A stretch of 18,058 bases of DNA from Gammaproteobacteria bacterium (GTDB lineage: Bacteria > Pseudomonadota > Gammaproteobacteria > QNFN01), in the NCBI GenBank assembly GCA_003645555.1, contig QNFN01000005.1, positions 1 to 18,058 of the forward strand, written 5' to 3'. Below the pieces are notes generated by a model that was given only the letters and a program-made list of their open reading frames with translations, made no database searches and had not been told where the DNA came from. Below, piece after piece: positions 1-9,183 of the stretch (positions are counted from its first letter, which is position 1; every line of letters begins with the position of its first letter). The position numbers and the translations under genes were made by a program.

Positions 1-224
1 CGCTGATGGTGAAAATGGACTACGTTGACAATAATCGCGTTACGGAACAGGGAGGCGGGGTCCCGCCAGTTCCAGCCACGAAATCGCACCAACTGCATCG
101 CCGGCCACGTTGATCGGTGGCGGCAGGCGGTCGGTTTTACTACGGCAAGCCCAGGAGCGGGCAGCGAATAACGGCCAGGCCCAGAGCTTGGCTATACACC
201 ACCAGAGCGAAAGGTATTCATATA
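1..224. other. Upstream region of the aap operon
   Basis: No convincing gene is seen here. A TTGACA hexamer at 25-30 is a perfect -35 match, but nothing resembling a -10 box lies 16-18 bp downstream. A short GC hairpin with arms at 54-59 and 62-67 and a 2-nt loop follows. TATACA at 193-198 could be a -10 box but has no clear -35. The ribosome binding site of aapJ (AAAGG, about 210-214) lies at the end of the region. The operon promoter is therefore probably here but cannot be placed with confidence. Confidence 0.4.
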
Positions 225-1247
225 ATGAAGAAACGTCTGCTTGTATCCGCGCTTCCCGCGCTGGCCCTGTCGGTGGCCCTCGGCACCGCCCAGGCTGGTG
301 AAACACTCGACGCCGTCAAGGGCAAGGGCTTCGTCCAGTGCGGCGTGTCGACCGGTCTGCCCGGCTTCTCGGTCGCCGATGACAAGGGCAACTGGGCCGG
401 CCTCGATGTCGACGTCTGCCGCGCCGTGGCCGCCGCCATATTTGGTGATGCCAGCAAGGTCAAGTACTCACCGCTGAACGCCAAGGAGCGCTTTACCGCG
501 CTGCAGTCGAGCGAGATCGACATGCTGTCGCGCAATACCACCTGGACGCTGACCCGCGACTCCAACCTCGGCCTGAACTTCGCCGGCGTCAACTACTACG
601 ACGGTCAGGGCTTCATGGTGTCGAAGAACCTCGGCGTCAAGAGCGCCCTGGAACTCGACGGTGCATCGGTCTGCATCCAGGCTGGCACCACGACCGAGCT
701 GAACCTGGCCGACTACTTCCGCGCCAACAGCATGAAGTACGAGCCGATCACCTACGACAGCTCCGACGAGACGGTCAAGGGTTTCGAGGCGGGGCGTTGC
801 GATGTGCTGACCTCCGACCAGTCGCAGCTCTACGCGCTGCGCATCAAGCTGTCGAAGCCGGGCAGTGCGATCGTGTTGCCCGAGGTGATCTCCAAGGAGC
901 CGCTCGGCCCGGTGGTGCGCCAGGGTGACGACGAGTGGTTCAACATCGTGCGTTGGTCGCTGTTCGCGATGATCAACGCCGAGGAGCTTGGTGTCTCGTC
1001 GGCCAACGTCGACAAGATGAAGTCGAGCAAGGATCCGGGCATCCGCCGCCTGCTCGGCCTCGAGGGCATCAAGGGCCAGGGCCTGAAGCTCTCCGACGAT
1101 TGGGCCTACAACATCGTCAAGCAGGTCGGTAACTACAGTGAGGCGTTCGAGCGCAACGTCGGCCAGGGTAGCCGGCTGAAGATCTCCCGCGGCCTCAATG
1201 CCTTGTGGAACAACGGCGGCATCCAGTACGCTCCGCCGATTCGTTGA
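225..1247 (+). CDS. aapJ: Polar/general L-amino-acid ABC transporter, periplasmic binding protein (AapJ/BztA type)
   Basis: This 340-aa protein is the periplasmic substrate-binding component of a polar amino-acid importer. The ATG at 225 was chosen over an in-frame upstream start because it gives a clean signal peptide (MKKR, a hydrophobic core, then AQA before GETLD at about residue 24) and has an AAAGG ribosome binding site. The mature protein has the family-3 solute-binding pattern, including GNWAGLDVDVCRAVAAAIFG and a ligand-lobe segment with SRNTTWTLTRD, as in the Rhizobium AapJ / Rhodobacter BztA family. Length is normal for that family. It is the first gene of a four-gene operon with two permeases and an ATPase, which fixes its role. 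Members of the family take glutamate, aspartate, glutamine, asparagine and sometimes a broad range of L-amino acids; the exact substrate cannot be read from sequence. Confidence 0.95.
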   Translation: MKKRLLVSALPALALSVALGTAQAGETLDAVKGKGFVQCGVSTGLPGFSVADDKGNWAGLDVDVCRAVAAAIFGDASKVKYSPLNAKERFTALQSSEIDMLSRNTTWTLTRDSNLGLNFAGVNYYDGQGFMVSKNLGVKSALELDGASVCIQAGTTTELNLADYFRANSMKYEPITYDSSDETVKGFEAGRCDVLTSDQSQLYALRIKLSKPGSAIVLPEVISKEPLGPVVRQGDDEWFNIVRWSLFAMINAEELGVSSANVDKMKSSKDPGIRRLLGLEGIKGQGLKLSDDWAYNIVKQVGNYSEAFERNVGQGSRLKISRGLNALWNNGGIQYAPPIR

Positions 1248-1254
1248 CCGGAAC

Positions 1255-1284
1255 CCGGGGCGGGGTCGCGTGACTCCGCCCCGG
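1255..1284 (+). promoter_or_regulatory. Intercistronic stem-loop between aapJ and aapQ
   Basis: Arms at 1255-1266 and 1273-1284 pair over 12 bp, with one G-U pair and a 6-nt loop. The stem is very GC-rich and is followed by only a short CCTTT. It begins 7 nt after the aapJ stop codon. In ABC operons such hairpins commonly act as partial terminators or 3'-end stabilisers, so that the binding protein is made in excess over the membrane parts. That role is inferred here; the structure is visible. Confidence 0.7.
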
Positions 1285-1342
1285 CCTTTCCCGGGATCCC
1301 GTTTCAGATCCTGATCGATTCTCACTGCCGAGGCCGTGCCAC

Positions 1343-2533
1343 TTGAGTGACCTGCCGAACGTGTCGCATACCCCGGGCAAACCGGCGCCGTGGAACGACC
1401 CGAAGATCCGCGCCCTGGTGTTCCAGGCGCTGCTGATCGGTGTCGTGGTCACGTTCGGCCTCTACCTGATCAACAATACGCTGCACAACATGGAGCAGCG
1501 TGGTATCTCTACCGGCTTCGGCTTCCTCGATAACACGGCCGGTTTCGGCGTCACCCAGTCGCTGATCGAATACGACGAGACCTACACTTACGGCCGCACC
1601 TTTTTTGTCGGCCTGCTCAATACCCTCTTGGTCGCGGTACTCGGCATCATCTCCGCGACCCTGCTTGGTTTCGTCATGGGCGTCGCCCGGTTGTCACGCA
1701 ACTGGCTGATTGCGCGCATCGCAACGGTCTACATCGAGATCTTTCGCAACATCCCGCTGCTGCTGCAGATCTTCTTCTGGTACTTCGCCGTTGGCCTCAA
1801 CCTGCCGCGACCGAAGCAGAGCTTCGCCCTGGGCGAGACGATCTTTCTCAACAACCGTGGCCTGTTCATCCCGCGCCCGATCACGGAGGACGGCTTCGGG
1901 CTGGTGATCGGGGCCTTCGTGGTCGCGATCATTGCCGTGATTGTCATAGCGCGCTGGGCGCACCGCCGCCAGGATGCCACCGGCCAGCCGTTCCACACTG
2001 TCTGGGTGTCGCTGGCGCTGCTGGTCGGGCTGCCAGGCCTCGCTTTCCTCGCCGCCGGCGCACCGCTGACATGGGAGATGCCGGAGCTGCGTGGCTTCAA
2101 TTTCCGCGGCGGCCTGAGCGTGCTGCCCGAGCTGTTCTCGCTGACCCTGGCGTTGGCCGTCTATACCGGTACCTTCATCGCCGAAACGGTGCGTGCCGGT
2201 ATCCAGTCGGTATCGCACGGTCAGACCGAGGCGGCACGCGCGCTCGGCCTGCGCGAGGCACCGATGCTGCAGCTGATCATCATCCCGCAGGCGATGCGGG
2301 TGATCATCCCTCCACTGACCAGCCAGTACCTGAACGTGGTCAAGAATTCGTCGCTCGCCGCGGCGATCGGCTATCCGGACCTGGTCGCGGTGTTTGCCGG
2401 CACGACGCTGAACCAGACCGGCCCGGCGGTCGAGATCATTGCCATGACCATGGCCGTCTACCTGACGTTCAGCCTGTCGATCTCGCTACTGATGAACTGG
2501 TACAACGCCAAGATGATGTTGCGGGAGAGGTGA
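1343..2533 (+). CDS. aapQ: Polar amino-acid ABC transporter, inner-membrane permease (AapQ/BztB type)
   Basis: This 396-aa permease forms half of the membrane channel of the importer. It starts at a TTG (1343) with GAGG about 9 nt upstream. The N-terminal PWNDPKIRALVFQ stretch fits the AapQ family. Several hydrophobic segments are visible, with the first at about residues 28-48, and a long soluble and membrane insert sits in the middle, which is why the protein is longer than small GlnP-type permeases. The EAA loop that contacts the ATPase is clear near the C-terminus (GQTEAARALGLREAP...IIPQAMRVIIPP). The next gene, aapM, begins 2 nt after its stop codon, so translation of the two permeases is probably coupled. 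Confidence 0.95.
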   Translation: MSDLPNVSHTPGKPAPWNDPKIRALVFQALLIGVVVTFGLYLINNTLHNMEQRGISTGFGFLDNTAGFGVTQSLIEYDETYTYGRTFFVGLLNTLLVAVLGIISATLLGFVMGVARLSRNWLIARIATVYIEIFRNIPLLLQIFFWYFAVGLNLPRPKQSFALGETIFLNNRGLFIPRPITEDGFGLVIGAFVVAIIAVIVIARWAHRRQDATGQPFHTVWVSLALLVGLPGLAFLAAGAPLTWEMPELRGFNFRGGLSVLPELFSLTLALAVYTGTFIAETVRAGIQSVSHGQTEAARALGLREAPMLQLIIIPQAMRVIIPPLTSQYLNVVKNSSLAAAIGYPDLVAVFAGTTLNQTGPAVEIIAMTMAVYLTFSLSISLLMNWYNAKMMLRER

Positions 2534-2534
2534 G

Positions 2535-3629
2535 GTGAGTACCTTCGAACGCGGTCCTGATCTGCCACCTCCGGTCACCCAGGTTGGAGTCATCGGCTGG
2601 TTGCGGCGCAACCTCTTCTCCAGCTGGCTGTACAGTTTCCTGACGTTGCTGGCGCTCTACTTGGTCTGGATAGTCGTGCCGCCGGTGATCAACTGGGCTC
2701 TGCTCGACGCCAGCTGGAGCGGCACAGCGCGCGAGGATTGCACCTCCGACGGCGCCTGCTGGGTGTTCGTCTCGGTACGCTTCAACCAGTTCATGTACGG
2801 CTTCTACCCGGAGGCCCAGCAGTGGCGCGTGAACATCATCTACGGGACGCTGTTCCTGCTGATGACCCCGCTGTTCCTCAAGGCGTTCCCGTGGAAGACC
2901 GCGCTCGGTGGTTTTATCATCTTCGTCTATCCGTTCATCGCCTACGGCTTGCTCGACGGCGCGTGGTTCGGCCTCGAGGTGGTCGAGACGACCCGCTGGG
3001 GCGGTCTGTCGCTGACGCTGATCCTCGCCGGGGTCGGCTGTGTCGCGGCGTTGCCGCTCGGTATCATCCTCGCTCTCGGCCGGCGTGCGACCGACATGCC
3101 GGCCGCCAAGTCGCTGTGCGTCATCTTCATCGAGTTCTGGCGTGGCGTGCCGCTGATCACCGTGCTGTTCATGTCGTCGGTGATGCTGCCGCTGTTCCTG
3201 CCCGAGGGGGTCCAGTTCGACAAGCTGATGCGTGCCCTGATCGGCATCACCCTGTTCCAGTCGGCCTACATGGCCGAGGTGATCCGTGGCGGCCTGCAGG
3301 CGATTCCCAAGGGGCAGTACGAAGCGGCTGATGCCCTCGGCCTTGGCTATTGGAAGAAGACCGGGCTGATCGTGCTGCCGCAGGCGATGAAAATCGTCAT
3401 CCCGGGCATCGTCAACACGTTCATTGCCCTGATCAAGGACACCACGCTGGTGCTGATCATCGGCCTGTTCGAACTGCTCGGCATGATCCAGAACGCCCTC
3501 AACGATCCGAACTGGCTCGGGTACGCGACCGAGGGCTACGCCTTCACCGCGCTGACGTTCTGGATCATCTGCTTCAGCCTCTCGCGCTACAGCATGCGCA
3601 TCGAGCGCAAGCTGCACACCGGCCACTAG
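2535..3629 (+). CDS. aapM: Polar amino-acid ABC transporter, inner-membrane permease (AapM/BztC type)
   Basis: This 364-aa protein is the second permease subunit and presumably heterodimerises with AapQ. The start is GTG at 2535, directly behind a GGAGAGGTGAG ribosome binding site that overlaps the aapQ stop region. Hydrophobic helices are visible near residues 31-55 and throughout the C-terminal half. The EAA loop reads [16 protein letters not shown]...[11 protein letters not shown] Cys pair in the first external loop (DCTSDGAC) is visible and might form a disulfide. The length and the N-terminal extension match the AapM/BztC subfamily rather than short GlnP-like permeases. Confidence 0.95.
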   Translation: MSTFERGPDLPPPVTQVGVIGWLRRNLFSSWLYSFLTLLALYLVWIVVPPVINWALLDASWSGTAREDCTSDGACWVFVSVRFNQFMYGFYPEAQQWRVNIIYGTLFLLMTPLFLKAFPWKTALGGFIIFVYPFIAYGLLDGAWFGLEVVETTRWGGLSLTLILAGVGCVAALPLGIILALGRRATDMPAAKSLCVIFIEFWRGVPLITVLFMSSVMLPLFLPEGVQFDKLMRALIGITLFQSAYMAEVIRGGLQAIPKGQYEAADALGLGYWKKTGLIVLPQAMKIVIPGIVNTFIALIKDTTLVLIIGLFELLGMIQNALNDPNWLGYATEGYAFTALTFWIICFSLSRYSMRIERKLHTGH

Positions 3630-3663
3630 CGCACCTGATGCGCACCAACGATCGGAGCCGACC

Positions 3664-4437
3664 ATGAGTGACCAGGCCCAAAGCCACCACGACGCCGTCG
3701 ATGACGTGATGATCGAACTGCGCGGCATGCACAAGTGGTACGACAAGTTCCACGTCCTCAAGGACATCGACCTGGTCGTGCACAAGGGCGAGCGCATTGT
3801 CGTTTGCGGCCCGTCCGGGTCGGGCAAGTCGACCATGATCCGCTGCATCAACCGCCTCGAGGAGCACCAGCGCGGCCAGATTTTTGTCGACGGCGTTGAG
3901 CTGACCGGCGACCTCAAACACGTCGAGCAGATCCGCAAGGAAGTGGGCATGGTGTTTCAGCACTTCAACCTGTTCCCGCACCTGACGGTGCTCGACAATT
4001 TAACGTTGGCACCGATCTGGGTACGCAAGTTGCCACGCAAGGAGGCCGAGGCGGCGGCGATGGCCTTGCTCGAGAAGGTCAAGATCCCCGAGCAGGCCAA
4101 GAAGTACCCTGGCCAGCTCTCCGGCGGTCAGCAGCAGCGCGTCGCCATCGCCCGCTCGCTGTGCATGAATCCGAAGATCATGCTGTTCGACGAGCCGACC
4201 TCGGCTCTCGACCCGGAGATGATCAAAGAGGTGCTCGACACCATGGTCGAGCTCGCCGAGACCGGCATGACCATGATCTGCGTGACCCACGAGATGGGCT
4301 TCGCCAAGACCGTCGCCAACCGTGTGATCTTCATGGACGAAGGCGAGATCATCGAGGAGAACGAGCCACACGAGTTCTTCAACAACCCGAAGCAGGACCG
4401 TACCAAGCTGTTCCTGAGCCAGATCCTCGGTCACTGA
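3664..4437 (+). CDS. aapP: Polar amino-acid ABC transporter, ATP-binding protein (AapP/BztD, GlnQ-like)
   Basis: This 257-aa cytoplasmic ATPase drives the importer. All ABC motifs are present: Walker [10 protein letters not shown] (about residues 49-57), Q-loop VFQHFN (98-102), signature LSGGQ (152-156), Walker [13 protein letters not shown] (172-183) and the switch histidine in VTHEMG (H209). The family is the polar amino-acid uptake ATPases of the GlnQ/AapP group. The ATG at 3664 is preceded by a GGAG ribosome binding site and lies 34 nt after aapM. It is the last gene of the operon and is followed by a strong palindromic terminator. Confidence 0.97.
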   Translation: MSDQAQSHHDAVDDVMIELRGMHKWYDKFHVLKDIDLVVHKGERIVVCGPSGSGKSTMIRCINRLEEHQRGQIFVDGVELTGDLKHVEQIRKEVGMVFQHFNLFPHLTVLDNLTLAPIWVRKLPRKEAEAAAMALLEKVKIPEQAKKYPGQLSGGQQQRVAIARSLCMNPKIMLFDEPTSALDPEMIKEVLDTMVELAETGMTMICVTHEMGFAKTVANRVIFMDEGEIIEENEPHEFFNNPKQDRTKLFLSQILGH

Positions 4438-4474
4438 ACCGGCCGTTTCGGCTACCGCTATCGCAGACGTGAAA

Positions 4475-4504
4475 AGGCCCGGGTGCTGTACAGCACCCGG
4501 GCCT
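4475..4504. terminator. Bidirectional rho-independent terminator between aapP and the convergent small ORF
   Basis: A perfect 30-nt palindrome has 14-nt arms at 4475-4488 and 4491-4504 around a central TA. On the minus strand it ends in CCTTTTC, a good U-tract for the convergent 46-aa gene; on the plus strand it is followed by TGTTTCGTTGTT, a weaker U-rich tail for the aap operon. The position, between two convergent stop codons, fits termination in both directions. Confidence 0.85.
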
Positions 4505-4529
4505 GTTTCGTTGTTCTCTAGCGGTTGGG

Positions 4530-4670
4530 TCAGCCTTCGGCGTAGCCCTCTTCGTATGGATTATTCAGGATTTCGTGCAGCCGGCTCCCCGGGACATACG
4601 AGTCGAGAACCTCGACCTCGGATGTCTCGATGATGCGGCGAATTTCTTCGTCGAACTGGATGCTACTCAT
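4530..4670 (-). CDS. Small acidic protein, 46 aa, unknown function
   Basis: No family is recognised. The ORF starts at an ATG (4668-4670 on the plus strand, read in reverse) preceded by an excellent ribosome binding site, CAGGAG with a 6-nt gap, and stops at 4530. The peptide begins MSSIQFDEEIRRIIETSEV and ends NNPYEEGYAEG. It is strongly acidic, with 11 Glu and 2 Asp against 3 Arg and no Lys, and has no membrane segment, signal peptide or Cys. A bidirectional terminator stands just past its stop, so it has its own transcription unit end. The ribosome binding site, codon-like composition and terminator together argue that it is a real gene. A RiPP precursor is conceivable from size, but no modification enzyme is nearby. 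Confidence 0.7.
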   Translation of the reverse strand: MSSIQFDEEIRRIIETSEVEVLDSYVPGSRLHEILNNPYEEGYAEG

Positions 4671-4926
4671 GACGGTCTCCTGTTGAATCGTTGCCGGTCG
4701 TTAAACCTTGGGCTCACTATGGGGGCCGGGATCGGATGGGTCCATAGCTAAGTCACTGTTTTTCTAGAATCGTTTTTCATATCCAAAGAAGTAAACGTTC
4801 TTAGCACGTGGCGGCAACGAACGGTAGGCGGTGATTCGTGGAGTAACCACACAAGCGGCATGGCGCGTCCGCTTGTGCTACCTAGAGAGGGTGGCACCGT
4901 GCAGCAGATTCGTGACGGAGGCGACC
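4671..4926. promoter_or_regulatory. Divergent promoter region with inverted repeats
   Basis: This 256-bp region separates the minus-strand 46-aa gene from the DUF2789 gene and is locally AT-rich around 4750-4800, unlike the flanks. Two inverted repeats are visible: AAGAA (4786-4790) with TTCTT (4798-4802), and CACAAGCGG (4850-4858) with CCGCTTGTG (4869-4877), a 9-bp stem with a 10-nt loop lying 50 bp before the DUF2789 start. Neither has a U-tract, so operators or 5'-UTR structure are more likely than terminators. No clear sigma-70 -35/-10 pair could be fixed. Confidence 0.45.
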
Positions 4927-5157
4927 ATGGACACCACCACCCACGACCTGACCACCCTGTTCGATCAGCTCGGTCTGGCCAGCGATGCATCATCGATCGA
5001 TGCCTTCATCGGCACGCATCGACCACTGGCGGCCAGGGTACGTCTCGTCGAGGCGCCGTTCTGGAACGCGGGCCAAAGGGCCTTTCTCGACGAGGCGCTG
5101 AGCGACGATTCCGACTGGGCCGAACGGGTCGACGAACTCGACGCTCGACTGCGCTGA
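4927..5157 (+). CDS. DUF2789-family small protein
   Basis: This 76-aa cytoplasmic protein matches the DUF2789 family as I recall it: an N-terminal MDTTTHDLTTLFDQLGL, the central IDAFIGTHRPL and APFWNAGQRAFL segments, and a DWAERVDELDARLR ending. These small acidic proteins occur in gammaproteobacteria and have no established function. The ATG at 4927 is chosen over an in-frame start nearly 100 bp upstream because GGAGG lies about 4-5 nt before it and because the length then equals that of the family. There is no signal peptide or membrane segment. Confidence 0.85.
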   Translation: MDTTTHDLTTLFDQLGLASDASSIDAFIGTHRPLAARVRLVEAPFWNAGQRAFLDEALSDDSDWAERVDELDARLR

Positions 5158-5219
5158 TCTGGCCTATGGGATATCGGCAGCCGTTGGCACGACGGAACGC
5201 CAACCGGGATGAGCAGCAC

Positions 5220-5609
5220 ATGCTGCGACATGCTGTGCGATGGATTGCGGTGCCGATCCTGGCCGGGCTGGTGACAGCTGCCTCCGGTGGTGACTCCATG
5301 CTGCCGCCGTCATGCCAGCAGCTGCTGGCCGAGGGCGAGTTCAGTAGCCGTTTTCGCGTCATCGATCCGCTGGCGCGCGTGACCGCCTGCCGCATGAAGG
5401 GAGAGATTGCCAAGGATGAGTTCGACCTGCTGGTCAAAGGGCGTGTCGAGCAGTGGACACGGCGCTGCTTCAGTGACCGCGAGCAGGCTTACATGCATGG
5501 CCTGTTGCGCCAGGCAACGCTGCAATCAATGCCGTTCGTCACCCGCGAGAACTGTGCCGCCAATCTTGAGCGGTTGTTGACCCTCCCCGAACCGCGGAAG
5601 CGGCCGTGA
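5220..5609 (+). CDS. Exported hypothetical protein with four cysteines
   Basis: No family is recognised. From the ATG at 5220 the product is 129 aa with a probable signal peptide (MLRHAVRWIAVPILAGLVTAAS). The mature part holds four Cys (in PSCQQ, TACRM, RRCFS and ENCAA), which suggests two disulfides in the periplasm. It is otherwise mostly helical-looking and polar. A longer in-frame start at 5166 exists, but would place a charged stretch before the hydrophobic core; the GGGATGAG upstream of 5220 is a modest ribosome binding site. The gene follows the DUF2789 gene by 62 bp on the same strand and may be co-transcribed with it. The start is less certain than the reading frame. Confidence 0.6.
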   Translation: MLRHAVRWIAVPILAGLVTAASGGDSMLPPSCQQLLAEGEFSSRFRVIDPLARVTACRMKGEIAKDEFDLLVKGRVEQWTRRCFSDREQAYMHGLLRQATLQSMPFVTRENCAANLERLLTLPEPRKRP

Positions 5610-5658
5610 CCGGTGTGCCGCCTTTGACCTCGAGCTGAAGCCGGGCTAGGTTGAAGGC

Positions 5659-5826
5659 ATGGAACAGTTGGCCGGCTACCTGCTGCTTGCGATCTGCGTG
5701 ACCGTTCATGTGGCCGTACTGCTGCAGGTGATCAGCAGACGACGCACACGGCGCCGGGTCACCGGGCCAACAGGAACGGCCCGGCTGTTGCGCCGCGTGG
5801 TCATGCCCGCGGGCACCCGCGACTAG
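5659..5826 (+). CDS. Possible small membrane protein, 55 aa
   Basis: The ORF starts at ATG 5659, with GAAGG immediately upstream (only 1 nt spacing, so weak). The N-terminus, MEQLAGYLLLAICVTVHVAVLLQVI, is a single hydrophobic helix. It is followed by a very basic tail (SRRRTRRRVTG...) that would sit in the cytoplasm by the positive-inside rule. The pattern of one membrane span plus a basic tail is common in real small membrane proteins. No homologue is recognised. It lies between two plus-strand genes and is followed by a T6 run at 5832-5837 with a weak GC hairpin before it (5809-5820). Confidence 0.4.
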   Translation: MEQLAGYLLLAICVTVHVAVLLQVISRRRTRRRVTGPTGTARLLRRVVMPAGTRD

Positions 5827-5887
5827 AAACCTTTTTTCACCCTTCACGATCCTCTCGGACCGGCACCAGGTGACGAGGAGTCTCCAG

Positions 5888-6292
5888 ATGATGAAGCTGT
5901 TTCACAACGACGATCTCGGCAAACTGATCCTGCGCCTGTCGGTCGGTGTCCTGATGCTGTTCCATGGTGTGGGCAAGCTGCTCAACCCCGGTTCGCTGAA
6001 GTACATCGGTGGCCAGCTGGCAGAGATCGGCCTGCCGCAGTTCATCGCCTACGGCGTCTTCCTCGGCGAGGTGGTCGGGCCGCTGCTGGCAATCGTCGGG
6101 CTCTATTCACGTATCGGCGGGCTGCTGATGGCGGGCAACATGGTGTTCGCCATCGTGCTTGTGCATACCGGTGAGCTGTTCACGCTGACCCAGCACGGCG
6201 GCTGGGCGCTGGAACTGCAGGGCCTGTTCCTGTTCGGTGCGCTGGCGATCCTGTTTCTCGGCAGCGGCAGCATGGCCCTGAAGCGCGACTGA
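5888..6292 (+). CDS. DoxX-family inner-membrane protein
   Basis: This 134-aa protein has four hydrophobic segments and the DoxX-family layout: a first helix with RLSVGVLMLFHGVGKLLNP, then IAYGVFLGEVVGPLLAIVG, a third helix from RIGGLLMAGNMVFAIVLVH and a fourth near the C-terminus (LQGLFLFGALAILFLGSG). Length is typical. ATG 5888 lies 7 nt after a GAGGAG ribosome binding site; a second ATG follows immediately. A GTG at 5870 is in frame but precedes the ribosome binding site. DoxX proteins are integral membrane proteins, some linked to thiol and oxidative-stress homeostasis, but the function of most is unknown. The gene converges on the diguanylate cyclase gene. Confidence 0.85.
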   Translation: MMKLFHNDDLGKLILRLSVGVLMLFHGVGKLLNPGSLKYIGGQLAEIGLPQFIAYGVFLGEVVGPLLAIVGLYSRIGGLLMAGNMVFAIVLVHTGELFTLTQHGGWALELQGLFLFGALAILFLGSGSMALKRD

Positions 6293-6310
6293 GGCGCGCC
6301 ACCTGTCGGG

Positions 6311-7561
<1,251 letters not shown>

Positions 7562-7602
7562 GGGCGCAGTGTAATGAATCGCCTGCGCCGCCGGGATGAG
7601 TT

Positions 7603-9102
7603 CTAGGTGAATTCCTCATCGCTGAGTGAGACGGCATCGGTTCCCTTGCCACTCGATGCCGGGGTGGCGCGGTCCCAGGCCCAGTCGCGCAAGGCCTTGA
7701 TCTGTTCACTCATGGTCCGTGACAGCGGCACCACGTGGCGTGCGACCTCGCGCAGGTCGGCGCTGGTGAACGGCCGCTGCTCATGCAGGCCGACGGTGCG
7801 GGCCGCGATCACCGCTTGCTCGATTTCGGCGGCGTTCCAGCCGTCGGTGTCGCGTACCAGCGCGGCCAGGTCGAACGTCTCCGAGTCGGCGGCCTGGCGA
7901 GCCAGGTGGATCGACAGCAGCGCTTCGCGCTCGGCGGTGTCCGGCAGGTCGACGAAGAACACCTGGTCGAAGCGTCCCTTGCGAATCATCTCGGCCGGCA
8001 GGTCCTCGATACGGTTGGCGGTGGCGGTGACGAAGACCAGTGGCGGCTTCTCCTGCATCCAGGTCAGGAACGCGGAGAAGAGATGAGTCGCCTGCTCCTT
8101 GCCGGGACCGGTGAATCCGAGGCCGTTTTCGATTTCATCGATCCATAGCACTACCGGCGCCAGTGACTCGACGGTGCGTAGCGCATGGTGGAAGGTCGCC
8201 TCCGGGTTGCCGTGGGCTCCGGAGAAGACCCGGTTCATGTCGAGTCGGAACAGCGGTGCCCGCCACTCGCGGGCGAGCACCTTGGCCACCAGGCTCTTGC
8301 CGCAGCCACTGACACCCATCACCAGCAGGCCGCGTGGCACCGGTTCGCCGGCGTCTACCGTGTGCTGGTTGAAGAGCCCGGACCGGGTGGTGATCCACTC
8401 TTTCAGGTTCGATAGCCCGCCGACTCCGTCGAGCCCGCGATCAGGTACTACGTACTCGAGGAAGTCACCGCCGGCGGCCAGGGTCTGTTTTGCTGCCTGC
8501 ACCTTGGTGACCACGCCGGCCTGGGTCAGCGTGCCGCCGGCAAAGACCGCGTGTAACACGTGGCGTGCATTGTCGAGTGCCAGTCCACGCAGCGACTGGA
8601 CCAGTGTCTCGCGCTGGGCGTCGTCCAGCACCAGGTCCCCGTAATTGGCGCGTACCCGGTCAGCGAGGTCGAGCAACTCGGTCGGACCGGGTGGCGGGAT
8701 CTCGACCACTTGCAGGTTACCGCGCAGAGTTGGCGGTACGACCAGTTCGCCGGCAAGGATCAGCAGGCGGCACTCGGGTCGGTCACGCAGCCGGTAGTAG
8801 GCGTCACGCAGCGCACGCTGCAGGCGTGGCTGCCCGAGATCGGTGGCGATGTCCTTGAGTACCAGGAAGCCGGGTTCAGCGTGCTCGGCGGCATCGAGCA
8901 CGACGCGGACCGGATCGCTGCTGTCGGGATCGTCGGTGCAGGCCCAGCTGGTCAACGGAAGGCCCTGTTCGGCCGCGACCCGGCCAAGAGCCTCGAGCAG
9001 GCGCGCCTCGTCTGCCGAGTGCAGGTAGAGGATCGGGTGGCGGCTGTCGAGGGCGTTTCGCAGCAGGTCGTCGAGCGATGCGGTTGGCGGTGTGTCCGGC
9101 AT
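7603..9102 (-). CDS. AAA+ ATPase, Ycf46-like
   Basis: This 499-aa AAA+ protein resembles the Ycf46 group, whose role is poorly known. Residues 1-240 form an N-terminal region without recognisable nucleotide-binding motifs (it begins DDLLRNALDSRHPILYLHSAD, a pattern typical of this group). The C-terminal AAA+ module has Walker A GVSGCGKS (263-270), Walker B VVLWIDE (317-323), sensor-1 TATAN (359-363) and an arginine-finger region RKGRFD (374-379). The start at ATG 9102 is chosen over a longer in-frame start at 9249 because the extra residues are not family-like and the chosen start gives the usual N-terminus. The gene is read away from the divergent Met-rich peptide gene. Confidence 0.88.
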   Translation of the reverse strand: MPDTPPTASLDDLLRNALDSRHPILYLHSADEARLLEALGRVAAEQGLPLTSWACTDDPDSSDPVRVVLDAAEHAEPGFLVLKDIATDLGQPRLQRALRDAYYRLRDRPECRLLILAGELVVPPTLRGNLQVVEIPPPGPTELLDLADRVRANYGDLVLDDAQRETLVQSLRGLALDNARHVLHAVFAGGTLTQAGVVTKVQAAKQTLAAGGDFLEYVVPDRGLDGVGGLSNLKEWITTRSGLFNQHTVDAGEPVPRGLLVMGVSGCGKSLVAKVLAREWRAPLFRLDMNRVFSGAHGNPEATFHHALRTVESLAPVVLWIDEIENGLGFTGPGKEQATHLFSAFLTWMQEKPPLVFVTATANRIEDLPAEMIRKGRFDQVFFVDLPDTAEREALLSIHLARQAADSETFDLAALVRDTDGWNAAEIEQAVIAARTVGLHEQRPFTSADLREVARHVVPLSRTMSEQIKALRDWAWDRATPASSGKGTDAVSLSDEEFT

Positions 9103-9167
9103 GGTGTGGATTCTTCTAATCGTGCGGGAGTGTACCGATTCTAGCCCGGATATTGCGGGGCTTTGTT

Positions 9168-9183
9168 GCCGGATCGATCCGGC
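9168..9183. promoter_or_regulatory. 16-bp perfect palindrome in the divergent intergenic region
   Basis: GCCGGATCGATCCGGC is a perfect palindrome, ending 1 bp before the first of the phased GTGA repeats. It lies between the AAA+ ATPase start (9102) and the Met-rich peptide start (9270). It could be an operator for a dimeric regulator of either gene. Function is not demonstrated. Confidence 0.45.

Noticed and set aside
221..226. TATAAT hexamer just before the aapJ start
   Set aside because: It overlaps the ATG at 225, has no -35 at the right distance, and would give transcription starting inside the signal-peptide codons, while a ribosome binding site is present upstream.
468..1325. 285-aa open frame on the minus strand across aapJ
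   Set aside because: Antisense shadow of the conserved binding-protein gene; no ribosome binding site and no family pattern.
2469..3950. 493-aa open frame on the minus strand across aapM and aapP
   Set aside because: It is a shadow of two clearly conserved genes in high-GC DNA; its sequence is low-complexity and rich in Asp, His, Arg and Gln, with no family match.
4717..4747. CTATGG / CCATAG inverted repeat before the 46-aa gene
   Set aside because: Arms of only 6 bp with a 19-nt spacer; likely to occur by chance.
5804..5837. TGCCCGCGGGCA palindrome followed by T6 as a terminator
   Set aside because: The T-run is 16 nt from the stem, too far for a normal rho-independent terminator. Left as a remark under the 55-aa ORF.
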